From Caloramator quimbayensis (GTDB lineage: Bacteria; Bacillota; Clostridia; Clostridiales; Caloramatoraceae), in NCBI RefSeq assembly GCF_900167605.1, contig NZ_FUYH01000006.1, positions 62,001 through 126,000 on the forward strand: a stretch of DNA of 64,000 bases, written 5' to 3'. A model generated the notes under the pieces. It was not told where the DNA came from. It did not search any database and saw only the letters and a list, made by a program, of their open reading frames with translations. Shown here piece after piece: positions 29,119-37,728 of the stretch; the first letter of the stretch is position 1; every line of letters starts with the position of its first letter. The translations under genes were made by a program, and so were the position numbers.

Positions 29119-29168
29119 CCGCCTTTTAGTATATAATGATATTAAGGATATTATATACTAAAAGGTGG
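29119..29168. promoter_or_regulatory. 19-bp palindrome spanning a -10 box and a ribosome site
   Basis: Arms 29119-29137 and 29150-29168 are complementary at 18 of 19 positions (the other a G-U pair in RNA), with a 12-base loop. The left arm contains a perfect TATAAT with TTGGAT 16 bases upstream; the right arm contains the AAGGTGG ribosome site of the next gene. If that promoter is used, the left arm is not transcribed and the palindrome would act as a DNA operator. Confidence 0.5.
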
Positions 29169-29175
29169 TGTTATT

Positions 29176-29658
29176 TTGAATAGAAATATTTTTGTGGGGC
29201 TTTTACTCGTTGGAATAGGAATTATACTTATCATTCAAAGAACTCTGGGAATCGATATTAATATATGGAATTATTTGTGGCCTTTTTTTCTTATAGTATT
29301 AGGAATCATGATACATTATAATTTTTTTGCTGGTAGAGATAAATCAAACAGCTTGATTTTTGGAGGCATATTATTAACCTATGGGTTATTATTTATTTTT
29401 AATACTATAACTAATGGCATGTACCATAGTGACTTATATTTTGTTTATCCTTTGGGCATAGGCATAGGTTTTTTTGAAAACTATATTTTGGGGAATAGAG
29501 ATAATAAGAGTCTGATGATATCGATAATTTTGATTGTAATTTCGATTTATATAGCTTTAAAACAAATATTACCAGAATTCTATAATATAAGGGATTATTT
29601 GTTTCCTGTATTTATTATAATATTTGGTATATATTTGCTTTTTAAAAATAAAAAATAA
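29176..29658 (+). CDS. Small membrane protein, LiaI/LiaF-type transmembrane domain
   Basis: A 160-residue protein of five to six hydrophobic segments. The segments GLLLVGIGIILIIQRTLGIDI and NYLWPFFLIVLGIMI, and their echo YLFPVFIIIFGIYLLF at the C-terminus, match the LiaF-like membrane domain (DUF5668). No soluble domain is attached. Proteins of this type are often linked to envelope-stress responses, which is only a hint here. The start is TTG at 29176 after AAGGTGG; the upstream palindrome suggests tight control. Confidence 0.7.
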   Translation: MNRNIFVGLLLVGIGIILIIQRTLGIDINIWNYLWPFFLIVLGIMIHYNFFAGRDKSNSLIFGGILLTYGLLFIFNTITNGMYHSDLYFVYPLGIGIGFFENYILGNRDNKSLMISIILIVISIYIALKQILPEFYNIRDYLFPVFIIIFGIYLLFKNKK

Positions 29659-29675
29659 ATGTAAGAATAAAAGTA

Positions 29676-29712
29676 TAGCCCATAATATTGATAAATTCAG
29701 TATTACGGGCTA
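29676..29712. terminator. Intergenic hairpin between convergent genes
   Basis: TAGCCCATAATATTGA against TCAGTATTACGGGCTA with a short loop. It lies between the membrane-protein gene and the convergent isocitrate dehydrogenase gene and probably ends both. Its base is related in sequence to hairpins at 18271, 19989, 23373 and 50458. Confidence 0.6.
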
Positions 29713-29745
29713 CGTAAATTTAATAAAAATAGTGAATTAATTTTA

Positions 29746-30747
29746 CTATTTCATATTTTCAACTACTGCCTGTGCAAATTCTGATGTTTTAGTATTTCCT
29801 CCAAGATCGAAAGTCCTGTATTTTGCATTTTCAAGTACAATTCTTAGTGCATTTTCAATTTTTGTGGCAGCAGAAAATTCTCCAATATATTTTAACATCA
29901 TTACAGCAGAAAGTATGGCAGCAGTTGGATTTGCTTTATTTTTGCCTGCAATATCAGGTGCTGAACCATGCACAGGCTCAAATATTGCTGCATCTAAACC
30001 TATGTTTGCACCTGGGACCATCCCAAGACCGCCAACAAGACCTGCTGCAAGATCAGATAATATATCCCCATATAAGTTAGGCATTACAAGAACGTCGTAT
30101 TTTTCAGGAGACAAAACAAGCTTCATACTCATTGCATCAACTATCATCTCTTCGTATTCAATTTCTGGGTAGTTTTGAGCTATTTTTCTTGTACAGTTTA
30201 TAAAAAGACCATCGGTGCATTTCATTATGTTTGCTTTATGAACTGATGTAACCTTTTTTCTCTTTTCATTTACTGATAGCTTAAATGCGAAATCTGCAAT
30301 TCTTTCACTTGCTTTTCTTGTAATTATTTTGATGCTCTCTGCAGCATCATCTCCTATCATGTGTTCTATACCTTTATATAAATCCTCAGAGTTTTCTCTA
30401 ACGATTATTAAATCAACATCTTCAAACCTTGAGGGAATGCCCTTAAAGGTTTTTACAGGTCTTACATTTGCATATAAATCGAATATCTGTCTTAATGTAA
30501 CGTTCACACTTTTAAATCCTGTTCCAATAGGGGTGGTTACAGGACCTTTTAATGCGATTTTATTCTTATTTATAGAATCAATTACATTCTGGGGGAGGGG
30601 AGTGCCGTATTTTTTTATTGCATTTTCCCCAGCTTCAACTACATCCCAATTAAAACCTATACCGCAATTTTCAAGAACAAGTTTTGCAGCGTTTATAACC
30701 TCAGGACCAATCCCGTCTCCGGGTATAAGTGTAATATTATAACTCAT
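29746..30747 (-). CDS. icd: NAD-dependent isocitrate dehydrogenase
   Basis: A 333-residue beta-decarboxylating dehydrogenase. The substrate loop RENSEDLYKGIEH has the serine typical of isocitrate dehydrogenases rather than the pattern of isopropylmalate enzymes; the metal-binding region DAMSMKLVLSPEKYDVLVMPNLYGDILSD and HGSAPDIAGK follow. Asp in HGSAPDIAG favours NAD over NADP. It makes 2-oxoglutarate from isocitrate and lies 10 bases after the aconitase gene, downstream of Re-citrate synthase, so the operon forms the oxidative half of the citrate cycle for glutamate synthesis. Isopropylmalate or homoisocitrate dehydrogenase are less likely alternatives given these neighbours. Confidence 0.85.
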   Translation of the reverse strand: MSYNITLIPGDGIGPEVINAAKLVLENCGIGFNWDVVEAGENAIKKYGTPLPQNVIDSINKNKIALKGPVTTPIGTGFKSVNVTLRQIFDLYANVRPVKTFKGIPSRFEDVDLIIVRENSEDLYKGIEHMIGDDAAESIKIITRKASERIADFAFKLSVNEKRKKVTSVHKANIMKCTDGLFINCTRKIAQNYPEIEYEEMIVDAMSMKLVLSPEKYDVLVMPNLYGDILSDLAAGLVGGLGMVPGANIGLDAAIFEPVHGSAPDIAGKNKANPTAAILSAVMMLKYIGEFSAATKIENALRIVLENAKYRTFDLGGNTKTSEFAQAVVENMK

Positions 30748-30757
30748 AGTATACCTC

Positions 30758-32692
30758 CTATAATCTGCTGTTTTGTTTTGTGTAATTTAATAATCCTCCA
30801 TGTATTAACATTTCAATCTGTCTGTCAGTAATATTAAGAAGCATCTTATATTCTGTATTTTTTGTTTTGTTTTTAATTATAACAGTCTTATTTTTAACCT
30901 GACTGATTGAGGATTCTATAGATAAATCATCTAATTCATCTATATCGTCGTAGTCAGAAGGATTATCGAATATAAGAGGAAGTATTCCATTATTAATAAG
31001 ATTTGCCATGTGTATTCTTGCAAAGGATTTAGCAAGAACTGCCTTTATCCCAAGATACAGAGGAACCAAGGCCGCATGCTCCCTGCTTGAACCCTGTCCA
31101 TAGTTTTCCCCAGCTATAATAAATCCTCCATTGTATTTTTTCGCTTTTTCAGGGAAGGATTTATCACAGGGAGTTAAACAATATTCTGAAAGATAAGGTA
31201 TGTTTGATCTATAAGGTAAAAGCTTTGCATTAGAAGGCATTATATGGTCAGTTGTAATATTATCACTAAGCTTAATAAGGACCTTTCCATATACATTATC
31301 AGAAAGGGGGAGCGCCTTTGGGAAAGGTTTTATGTTAGGACCTCTTTGTATTTCTATTTCATCAGGATTTTCCGATGGAGGTATTATCATATTATCGTTT
31401 ATTATAAATTTATCAGGCATTTCAATTTTTATATTATTTTCAATATCAAGATTTCTTGGATCAGTTATATATCCAGTAATAGCTGATGCTGCAGCAACTT
31501 CTGGGCTTACTATATAAACCTTGGCAGATGAGGTTCCAGAGCGCCCTTCAAAGTTTCTGTTAAAAGTTCTTAAAGATACAGCATCCGTTGAAGGAGATTG
31601 ACCCATACCAATACATGGGCCGCAGGCACATTCTAATATTCTTGCTCCTGCTGATATTAAAACTGACAATCCTCCATTTTGAGATATCATGTTAAGAACC
31701 TGCCTTGAGCCGGGTGAAATTACTAAGGATACATTTTCAGCAACTGTTTTTCCTTTAAGTATTTCAACTGCCTTCATAATATCTGTATAGGATGAATTAG
31801 TACAACTGCCTATTGCAATCTGATCAACTTTTATACTTTTTAATTCAGATACTTTTTTAATGTTATCAGGGCTATGAGGACATGCAGCTAAAGGTTCAAG
31901 GCTTAACAAATCCACTACTATTTCCTCATCATATTCAGCATCATCATCGGCTTTTAGTTCAATAAAATCTTTTTCTCTTCCTTGTGCTTTTAAAAACTTA
32001 TAGGTCTGCTCATCTGATGGGAAAATAGATGTAGTTGCTCCAAGTTCAGCTCCCATATTTGCGATTGTAGCTCTTTCAGGAACTGATAAGCTTTTAACCC
32101 CATCACCTGTATATTCGAGTATTTTTCCAACTCCGCCTTTTACAGAAAGTCTTTTTAATATTTCAAGTATTATATCTTTTGCAGAAACGCAAGGATTAAG
32201 AGAGCCTGTTAGTTTAACATTGATTATTTTAGGCATTGTAATGTAATAAGGGCCTCCGCCCATTGCAACAGCTACATCAAGACCACCAGCGCCTATTGCA
32301 AGCATTCCTATTCCTCCACAGGTTGGTGTATGGCTGTCAGAACCAAGAAGAGTCTGTCCTGGAACTGCCCATCTTTCAAGATGTACCTGATGGCATATTC
32401 CATTGCCGGGCTTTGAAAAGAATATTCCGTGTTTTTTAGCAATAGTTCTTATATAAGCGTGGTCATCAGCGTTTTCAGGGCCTGTTTGAAGAGTGTTGTG
32501 ATCAATATAGGCTACAGATTTTTTTGTTTTTACTCTATCGATTCCCATAGCTTCAAATTGAAGATATGCCATTGTACCTGTAGAATCCTGAGTCAATGTT
32601 TGGTCTATTTTTATTCCTATTTCACTTCCTGATATGAAATCTCCAGAAACCAAATGATTTTTAAGTATTTTTTTTGCTAAACATAATTTCAT
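30758..32692 (-). CDS. Aconitate hydratase, monomeric anaerobe type
   Basis: A 644-residue aconitase-superfamily enzyme. The [4Fe-4S] cysteines are in GSCTNSSYTD and CACGPCIGMGQSP; the swivel domain includes NYGQGSSREHAAL, which carries the substrate-binding SRE. The short single-chain form, with its catalytic and swivel parts in one polypeptide, is typical of Clostridia. It isomerises citrate to isocitrate between its operon neighbours Re-citrate synthase and isocitrate dehydrogenase. Homoaconitase or isopropylmalate isomerase are excluded mainly by context. GGGGG precedes the ATG. Confidence 0.9.
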   Translation of the reverse strand: MKLCLAKKILKNHLVSGDFISGSEIGIKIDQTLTQDSTGTMAYLQFEAMGIDRVKTKKSVAYIDHNTLQTGPENADDHAYIRTIAKKHGIFFSKPGNGICHQVHLERWAVPGQTLLGSDSHTPTCGGIGMLAIGAGGLDVAVAMGGGPYYITMPKIINVKLTGSLNPCVSAKDIILEILKRLSVKGGVGKILEYTGDGVKSLSVPERATIANMGAELGATTSIFPSDEQTYKFLKAQGREKDFIELKADDDAEYDEEIVVDLLSLEPLAACPHSPDNIKKVSELKSIKVDQIAIGSCTNSSYTDIMKAVEILKGKTVAENVSLVISPGSRQVLNMISQNGGLSVLISAGARILECACGPCIGMGQSPSTDAVSLRTFNRNFEGRSGTSSAKVYIVSPEVAAASAITGYITDPRNLDIENNIKIEMPDKFIINDNMIIPPSENPDEIEIQRGPNIKPFPKALPLSDNVYGKVLIKLSDNITTDHIMPSNAKLLPYRSNIPYLSEYCLTPCDKSFPEKAKKYNGGFIIAGENYGQGSSREHAALVPLYLGIKAVLAKSFARIHMANLINNGILPLIFDNPSDYDDIDELDDLSIESSISQVKNKTVIIKNKTKNTEYKMLLNITDRQIEMLIHGGLLNYTKQNSRL

Positions 32693-32706
32693 GTTTATTC
32701 CCCCAA

Positions 32707-34158
32707 CTATATATTTTTTATCTTTAAATTTCTATTTATCTTTCTATTTTTAAATTTGTAATCTTTTTTAGATGCAGTATTATTGATTTTAGATAGCAAG
32801 TCAGGCATATATTTTTTTACCGATTCTTCAAGTTCGCTATTGCTTATAACTGTTGTTCTGCCCTTTTCGTACTCGCTGTCCACCCAATCCTTTATTTTTT
32901 GAACTATAGGATGTTTTTTGTCTATTTTATTATCAGCTAGTTTAAAATACGTATTAATCCATGCTGCTATTCCTGCAAGGCCTGAGTATTCATTTACTGC
33001 AACTATTAAAGGACGATTTAAAATTTTCCCAGTATCGAATATATTATATATTTCTTCATTTTTAAGTATACCATCAGCGTGAACGCCGGCTCTTGTAACA
33101 TTGAATTCTTTGCCTACAAATGGGGTTCTCGGCGGTATAGAGTAGTTTATTTCCTTTTCAAAGTATTCTGCTATCTCGGTTAAAAGTTCAAGTCTCATAT
33201 TCTTAGTGTTACCTCTTAATTGACCATACTGAATTAACATGGCCTCGAGGGGACAATTTCCTGTTCTTTCTCCTATTCCAAGAAGGGAAGTATTGACAGA
33301 AGATGCACCATATAGCCACGCAGCAGTAGAATTTGTCACTACACTGTAAAAATCATTATGACCATGCCACTCTAAATTCTCTGATGATAGATTACAATGA
33401 TGCCTTAAACCATATACTATCGCAGGAATACTTCTTGGCAGTTCAACCCCAGGGAAAGATACCCCAAGACCTAATGTATCGCATATTCTTATCTTAAAAG
33501 GCATTTTTGCTTCCTGTGACAGCTTATTAAGTTCGTTGACAAGAGGAACTACAAAGCCAAAAAAATCTGCTCTTGTTATATCTTCAAGGTGGCATCTTGG
33601 TATTATACCATTTTCAAATGCATCGGAGGCAATTGAAAGATATTGATTTAAAGCCTGTCTTCTTGTCATGTTGAGCTTTTTAAATATATGATAATCTGAA
33701 CATGACATAAGAATGCCGGTTTCCTTAACTCCTGCATCTTTAACGAGCTTAAAATCTTCCTTCTTTGCTCTAATCCATGTGGTTATTTCAGGAAATTTAT
33801 ATCCTTTAGAAAGACATATTTCCAAAGCCTTTCTATCTCTTTCTGTATATAAAAAGAATTCAGTTTGTCTTATTATTCCAGAATTATTATCCAGTTTATG
33901 AAGATACTCATATATCGTTACGATTTGTTCAGTAGTAAAGGGGGATATAGCTTGCTGGCCATCTCTAAAGGTTGTATCAGTTATCCATATTTCATCTGGA
34001 ACGTATATAGGGATATTTTTATAATTAAAAGTTATTTTAGGTATCTCACTGTAGGGGAATATGTGTCTGTACAGATTTGGCGTATCAACATCTTCTATAG
34101 TATAATCATGTTTTTTTAGTTCCATTAAATTTGTTATATTATTTAATTCAGCCTTCAT
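32707..34158 (-). CDS. Re-citrate synthase
   Basis: A 483-residue HMGL-like enzyme of the DRE-TIM family. The catalytic motif is DTTFRDGQQ, the metal histidines are in WHGHND, and the segment PRTPFVGKEFNVTRAGVHADG matches the Re-specific citrate synthase group of Clostridium kluyveri and C. acetobutylicum rather than 2-isopropylmalate synthase. It condenses oxaloacetate with acetyl-CoA. ATG at 34158 has GGGAGG upstream; a longer frame to 34254 lacks one. It heads the operon with aconitase and isocitrate dehydrogenase, the same order known from C. acetobutylicum. Homocitrate synthase is the nearest alternative. Confidence 0.88.
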   Translation of the reverse strand: MKAELNNITNLMELKKHDYTIEDVDTPNLYRHIFPYSEIPKITFNYKNIPIYVPDEIWITDTTFRDGQQAISPFTTEQIVTIYEYLHKLDNNSGIIRQTEFFLYTERDRKALEICLSKGYKFPEITTWIRAKKEDFKLVKDAGVKETGILMSCSDYHIFKKLNMTRRQALNQYLSIASDAFENGIIPRCHLEDITRADFFGFVVPLVNELNKLSQEAKMPFKIRICDTLGLGVSFPGVELPRSIPAIVYGLRHHCNLSSENLEWHGHNDFYSVVTNSTAAWLYGASSVNTSLLGIGERTGNCPLEAMLIQYGQLRGNTKNMRLELLTEIAEYFEKEINYSIPPRTPFVGKEFNVTRAGVHADGILKNEEIYNIFDTGKILNRPLIVAVNEYSGLAGIAAWINTYFKLADNKIDKKHPIVQKIKDWVDSEYEKGRTTVISNSELEESVKKYMPDLLSKINNTASKKDYKFKNRKINRNLKIKNI

Positions 34159-34178
34159 TGTTATACCTCCCTGTATAA

Positions 34179-34188
34179 TTGTATACAA
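34179..34188. promoter_or_regulatory. Small palindrome in the Re-citrate synthase leader
   Basis: TTGTATACAA, a perfect 10-bp dyad, lies about 20 bases before the start codon. It could be an operator for the operon, but such short dyads are common in AT-rich DNA. Confidence 0.3.
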
Positions 34189-34293
34189 ACATACATAAAT
34201 ACTATAATTGATATTATAATCTAAATATGAAGGTGTAGCAATATAAAATTTCAATTTTAAAAAATAATTTTCTGTAATAAAGCATGAAAGTTA

Positions 34294-34321
34294 TTGCATT
34301 TAATTTTCTGTATATTAAAAT
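34294..34321 (+). promoter_or_regulatory. SigmaA-type promoter of the desulfoferrodoxin gene
   Basis: TTGCAT and TAAAAT separated by 16 bases, about 38 bases before the start codon. Confidence 0.45.
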
Positions 34322-34359
34322 ATTATTAAAGGAAAATAATTATTAAAGGAGGGCTTTAA

Positions 34360-34740
34360 ATGACAGAAAAAGGTCAAGTTTATAAATGTGAAGTTTGTGG
34401 AAACATAGTAGAAGTTTTACATGCAGGTGCAGGTCAGCTTGTTTGCTGTGGAAAGCCTATGACTTTGAAGAAGGAAAACACAGTAGATGCATCAAAGGAA
34501 AAACATGTACCTGTTATTGAAAAAAAGGATGACGGTATACTTGTAAAAGTTGGAAGTGTTGAACATCCTATGACAAAGGAGCATTACATAGAATGGATAG
34601 AAATTAATGTGGATAATATGGTTTATAAAAAGTTTTTAAGCCCTGATAATAAACCTGAGGCATTTTTTGATGTTAAAGGTGATGTTATTTTTGCAAGAGA
34701 ATACTGCAACCTGCATGGGCTTTGGAGAGCAGAAAAATAG
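34360..34740 (+). CDS. dfx: Desulfoferrodoxin (superoxide reductase)
   Basis: A 126-residue two-domain 2Fe-superoxide reductase. The N-terminal desulforedoxin site has CEVCG and CCGKPM, giving four Cys for iron centre I; centre II residues lie in [15 protein letters not shown] and EYCNLHGLW (histidines and the axial Cys). It reduces superoxide to peroxide in the cytoplasm using rubredoxin-type electrons, a normal oxygen defence of anaerobes. GGAGG precedes the ATG and a terminator follows directly. It is monocistronic and divergent from the Re-citrate synthase operon. Confidence 0.95.
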   Translation: MTEKGQVYKCEVCGNIVEVLHAGAGQLVCCGKPMTLKKENTVDASKEKHVPVIEKKDDGILVKVGSVEHPMTKEHYIEWIEINVDNMVYKKFLSPDNKPEAFFDVKGDVIFAREYCNLHGLWRAEK

Positions 34741-34759
34741 GCGCAAAGCGCCTATTTTT
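34733..34759. terminator. Bidirectional terminator after dfx
   Basis: A 12-bp stem (AAAAATAGGCGC against GCGCCTATTTTT) around AAA, overlapping the dfx stop and the end of the convergent aminotransferase gene. Confidence 0.85.
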
Positions 34760-35570
34760 GTTTTGATATGTAAATTTTTATTTCTTCATCATAGAGATTC
34801 ATTATTTTTAGAAGGAGTTTATTTTGTGTATTAAATGAAATATCATTGATTTTAGATATAGGTAGAACTTTAGGTGATGTACCGCTTATAAAAGCAGCAT
34901 CATAACTTTCTATCTCATTAGCATATATTGGATATTCATAAATATTGATATTGTTTTTTTGACATAGGTTTAATATTTTTTGCCTTGTTATTCCCGGCAG
35001 TACTTTTGATAATGGGGAAGTATAAAGGGAATCATCTTTTATAAAAAATATATTTGAGCGGCTGCCTTCTGTAATCTCCCCGTTATTAACGAGAATAGCT
35101 TCATAATATTTTCCCTTATTTAAAATATTATTTATTTCATTTCTTAATTCTGCATTTATTATTTTGGCATTTGGATTTTCTCTAACAGCATGATAAAGGC
35201 AGGCTTTAACTCCTTCTTTGTACATCTTTGGCTCTGGATAAGTGCTTTTTATAAAATAATAATATTCGTTTAAATTTAAATTAAAATCGTTTAAAACAAT
35301 CTTTATGTTGTAATTATCTACATAATTAAGTTCTATCATCTTATTTATATTTTCTTTAATACTTTCAATCGATAAGTTGAGTTTATAACCTATAATTTCA
35401 GCAGAATGTTTTAATCTTTCATAATGTTCTTCTAAAAATATAGGTACTTTATCTATTATTCTAATTACTTCATAAATCGAAGGGAATTTTTCTGAATAAA
35501 TATTGTCAAATTCTGAAACATTATATATTTTATTATTATGTATAAAACTGTTTAAAACAGCCTCTGTCAT
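34752..35570 (-). CDS. Class IV aminotransferase (aminodeoxychorismate lyase or branched-chain/D-amino-acid aminotransferase type)
   Basis: A 272-residue fold-type IV PLP enzyme. The probable PLP lysine is in AKIINAELRNEIN, followed by VNNGEITEGSRSNIFF, the phosphate-loop signature of the family, and PLSKVLPGITRQKIL. The family includes aminodeoxychorismate lyase (folate), branched-chain and D-amino-acid aminotransferases; the sequence does not choose between them. No pab genes are near. It is transcribed alone on the minus strand with a ribosome site GGAGG before the ATG. Confidence 0.78.
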   Translation of the reverse strand: MTEAVLNSFIHNNKIYNVSEFDNIYSEKFPSIYEVIRIIDKVPIFLEEHYERLKHSAEIIGYKLNLSIESIKENINKMIELNYVDNYNIKIVLNDFNLNLNEYYYFIKSTYPEPKMYKEGVKACLYHAVRENPNAKIINAELRNEINNILNKGKYYEAILVNNGEITEGSRSNIFFIKDDSLYTSPLSKVLPGITRQKILNLCQKNNINIYEYPIYANEIESYDAAFISGTSPKVLPISKINDISFNTQNKLLLKIMNLYDEEIKIYISKQK

Positions 35571-35619
35571 AATAACACCTCCAATGTTATTTTAAGCTAA
35601 ATATAAAAATAAATCCACA

Positions 35620-35649
35620 AAAAATAAAATAGGCGGCTTTGCCGCCTAT
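35620..35649 (-). terminator. Terminator of the cwlJ-gerQ unit
   Basis: ATAGGCGGC-AAA-GCCGCCTAT on the minus strand followed by a T-rich tail. It overlaps the gerQ-like stop codon. Confidence 0.8.
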
Positions 35650-36173
35650 AAAGTTTCTGAAGGGTCAAAATCAAGTCTTGGTCCCATGTAAGGCATTCCC
35701 ATCATGCAGTATCCCGGTTGATTTTGCATATTTCCCATCATATTCTGAGAAGGCATAGGACTTTGAGGTTCAAAAATATCTACGAATTTTATTGCATATA
35801 AATCGCACAAAACCCTAATATTAGATTCTGGTACTTTTAAAACTATATAGCTTACTCCCACTTGGTCGAGTATTCCTACCCTGTCTGTTAAATTAGTTGT
35901 TCCAATGAGAAAAGTGATTCTAACTCTCTTTCCAATTTGTGTTTTCAAAAATGCTTGAGTATATCCAATATCGGTAAGTATAGGTTCTGTTGTAGATTGA
36001 AAGGATGTGTCAGGTGGCGGAGTATCAAGCATTCCAGGCTGTGTCTGCCTGTCATCGAAAGAAGCTTTATCACAATCTTCATCGCAGGGGTACCTGAAAA
36101 TAGGTGGGCAGTAGTAACCAAAATTGTAGCCTGACTGTTCGTAAATGTTGTTTTCAAAGTTATCCTTTGACAT
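35646..36173 (-). CDS. gerQ: GerQ-like spore coat protein
   Basis: A 175-residue protein with a Pro/Gln/Asp-rich N-terminal half and a Met/Pro/Gln-rich tail around a compact core. The core (about residues 80-135, GKRVRITFLIGTTN...VLCDLYAIKFVDIF) resembles the GerQ domain. It lies directly downstream of a CwlJ-type hydrolase gene, the same pairing as cwlJ-gerQ in Bacillus, where GerQ is needed for CwlJ activity and is crosslinked into the coat. AGGAGG precedes the ATG. The core is diverged, so the assignment leans on context. Confidence 0.7.
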   Translation of the reverse strand: MSKDNFENNIYEQSGYNFGYYCPPIFRYPCDEDCDKASFDDRQTQPGMLDTPPPDTSFQSTTEPILTDIGYTQAFLKTQIGKRVRITFLIGTTNLTDRVGILDQVGVSYIVLKVPESNIRVLCDLYAIKFVDIFEPQSPMPSQNMMGNMQNQPGYCMMGMPYMGPRLDFDPSETL

Positions 36174-36188
36174 ATAATACCTCCTATA

Positions 36189-36632
36189 TCATGTTTTCCA
36201 ATATAATGATGTTGGATTATAAAAACAATGCTGAACAATCCTTGTGGTGTAAACACCGGATTTGTTTTTAGGAAAATAAGCAGCACAAGTAGGGCTAAAA
36301 GGATTATAGTACCATAATGCTAATTCTGAACCTGAAAGTTTATTTCCTGATAAAGCCCAATCAGCTATATCATAGTGTATTTGATCAGGATTCATATTAT
36401 AAATGTTTTGAGGATTTGGCTGACCGTATACTTCCGTTAGAGCACATGTGAATTGATAGGGTTGAAGGATAACTTTCCTTAAATCCCCCTGACCTGTTCT
36501 TAAATATTCCCCTCCAGTTACATGAACTCTATTCATAACAACAGTAGCTACGGCTTTCATGCCGTTTTCTCCTTCACCTTCAGCTTCGCATTTGATTAAT
36601 CTTGCTAAAAGCTCTCTGGCTGATAAAGACAT
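36189..36632 (-). CDS. cwlJ: Spore cortex-lytic hydrolase, CwlJ/SleB type
   Basis: A 147-residue hydrolase_2-family enzyme without a signal peptide, which favours CwlJ over SleB. The conserved stretches are LLARLIKCEAEGEGENGMKAVATVVMNRV, with the catalytic Glu, and FTCALTEVYGQPNPQNIY. The C-terminal segment LALWYYNPFSPTCAAYF is also typical. CwlJ degrades cortex peptidoglycan during germination and is stored in the coat. The start ATG at 36632 has GAGGTG seven bases upstream; a longer frame to 36674 has no ribosome site. The GerQ-like partner follows 15 bases later. Confidence 0.87.
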   Translation of the reverse strand: MSLSARELLARLIKCEAEGEGENGMKAVATVVMNRVHVTGGEYLRTGQGDLRKVILQPYQFTCALTEVYGQPNPQNIYNMNPDQIHYDIADWALSGNKLSGSELALWYYNPFSPTCAAYFPKNKSGVYTTRIVQHCFYNPTSLYWKT

Positions 36633-36730
36633 GCTTTCACCTCTAAGTTTATCGATTAATATTAATATATACATAATAAAAAAGATATGTTACAAAAAAT
36701 AAAAGTGTTATCAATATATTATATAAGACT

Positions 36731-36761
36731 TAATCACCATATATGAATAATATGGTGATTA
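36731..36761. promoter_or_regulatory. 12-bp palindrome upstream of the activase-like genes
   Basis: TAATCACCATAT and ATATGGTGATTA form a perfect inverted repeat with a 7-base loop, 46 bases before the first gene of the three-gene cassette. No T-run follows, so an operator is more likely than a terminator. No regulator can be named. Confidence 0.45.
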
Positions 36762-36807
36762 ACTGGAAAGAATACATAAATGTTAATAAAAAATATGTGG
36801 TGATATG

Positions 36808-37728
36808 ATGAAAATAGGAATACCAAGAGGACTTTTATATTATAACTATCAAACTTTTATTGATAGCTTTTTCTATGAATTAGGATGTGAAATAATTTAT
36901 TCTGAAAATACTAATAAAACTATTTTGGATAATGGGGTTAAATATTGTGTAGATGAGGCTTGCCTTCCTATTAAAGTTTTTCATGGTCATGTTTATTCTT
37001 TAAGAGAAAAGAGCGATATGATTTTTATACCAAGAATAATGAGGCTATATAAAAATGAATTTATCTGCCCTAAATTTTGCGGTCTGCCTGAAATGGTAAA
37101 AAATAGCATACCAAATTTGCCGCCTGTGATTCAAGATACTTTATATGCAGATTCAAAGACAGTATTAAAAAAATGGGCTTTTAGTATAGGAGAAAAAATA
37201 ACCAATGATAGAAGAAAAATTGAAAATGCATTTTCTATTTCTTTGAAAAAGCATAAAGACAGCAAAAAAGGAATTAGAGATAAAAATTATAAAATCAATG
37301 TAGCCCTCTCGGGGCATCCCTACAATATATATGACAATTTTTTAAATATGAATGTAATAAAAAAATTAAATAGATTGAATGTAGGAGTTATAACTGAAGA
37401 AAAATTAAATGAGGAATACATAAACAGGCAGGTTTTAAATCTTTATAAAAAACCCTTTTGGACCTTTGCAAGAAATACCTATGGTTTTACTACATATTTA
37501 GCGGAAAATAGTCTTGTTGATGGAATCATATATATATCCTCCTTTGCCTGTGGAATTGATTCTGTTGTAATTGAACTTATTAAAGACAGGATAGGAAATT
37601 TTCCTTTTTTAATACTAAAAATAGATGAACATACAGGAGAGGCAGGATTTGATACAAGAATCGAAGCATTTGTTGATATGATTGAAAGGAGGAAAGGTAT
37701 TGAAGATAACATTTCCGCATCTTGGTAA
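36808..37728 (+). CDS. Acyl-CoA dehydratase activase-related protein (DUF2229/COG3580-like)
   Basis: A 306-residue protein. It begins KIGIPRGLLYYNYQTF, typical of DUF2229 proteins related to 2-hydroxyacyl-CoA dehydratases, and carries conserved cysteines in VDEACLPIK, FICPKFCGLPEM and SFACGID that could bind an iron-sulfur cluster. In many bacteria this unit is one domain of a 1,400-residue protein together with an HgdC-type activator and a second HgdB-like unit; here the three are separate adjacent genes. ATG at 36808 is better spaced from GGTG than the ATG one codon earlier. Function unknown. Confidence 0.72.
   Translation: MKIGIPRGLLYYNYQTFIDSFFYELGCEIIYSENTNKTILDNGVKYCVDEACLPIKVFHGHVYSLREKSDMIFIPRIMRLYKNEFICPKFCGLPEMVKNSIPNLPPVIQDTLYADSKTVLKKWAFSIGEKITNDRRKIENAFSISLKKHKDSKKGIRDKNYKINVALSGHPYNIYDNFLNMNVIKKLNRLNVGVITEEKLNEEYINRQVLNLYKKPFWTFARNTYGFTTYLAENSLVDGIIYISSFACGIDSVVIELIKDRIGNFPFLILKIDEHTGEAGFDTRIEAFVDMIERRKGIEDNISASW

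Noticed and set aside
29119-29168. Simple ribosome-site hairpin in the transcript
   Set aside because: The left arm contains the likely -10 box, so it would not be transcribed from that promoter; a DNA operator is favoured, though the RNA version is not excluded.
30329-30742. 137-residue open frame on the plus strand
   Set aside because: It is antisense to the isocitrate dehydrogenase gene, whose motifs are complete on the other strand.
29746-30747. 3-isopropylmalate dehydrogenase (leuB)
   Set aside because: The substrate loop has the serine-containing isocitrate form, and the neighbours are citrate synthase and aconitase rather than leucine genes.
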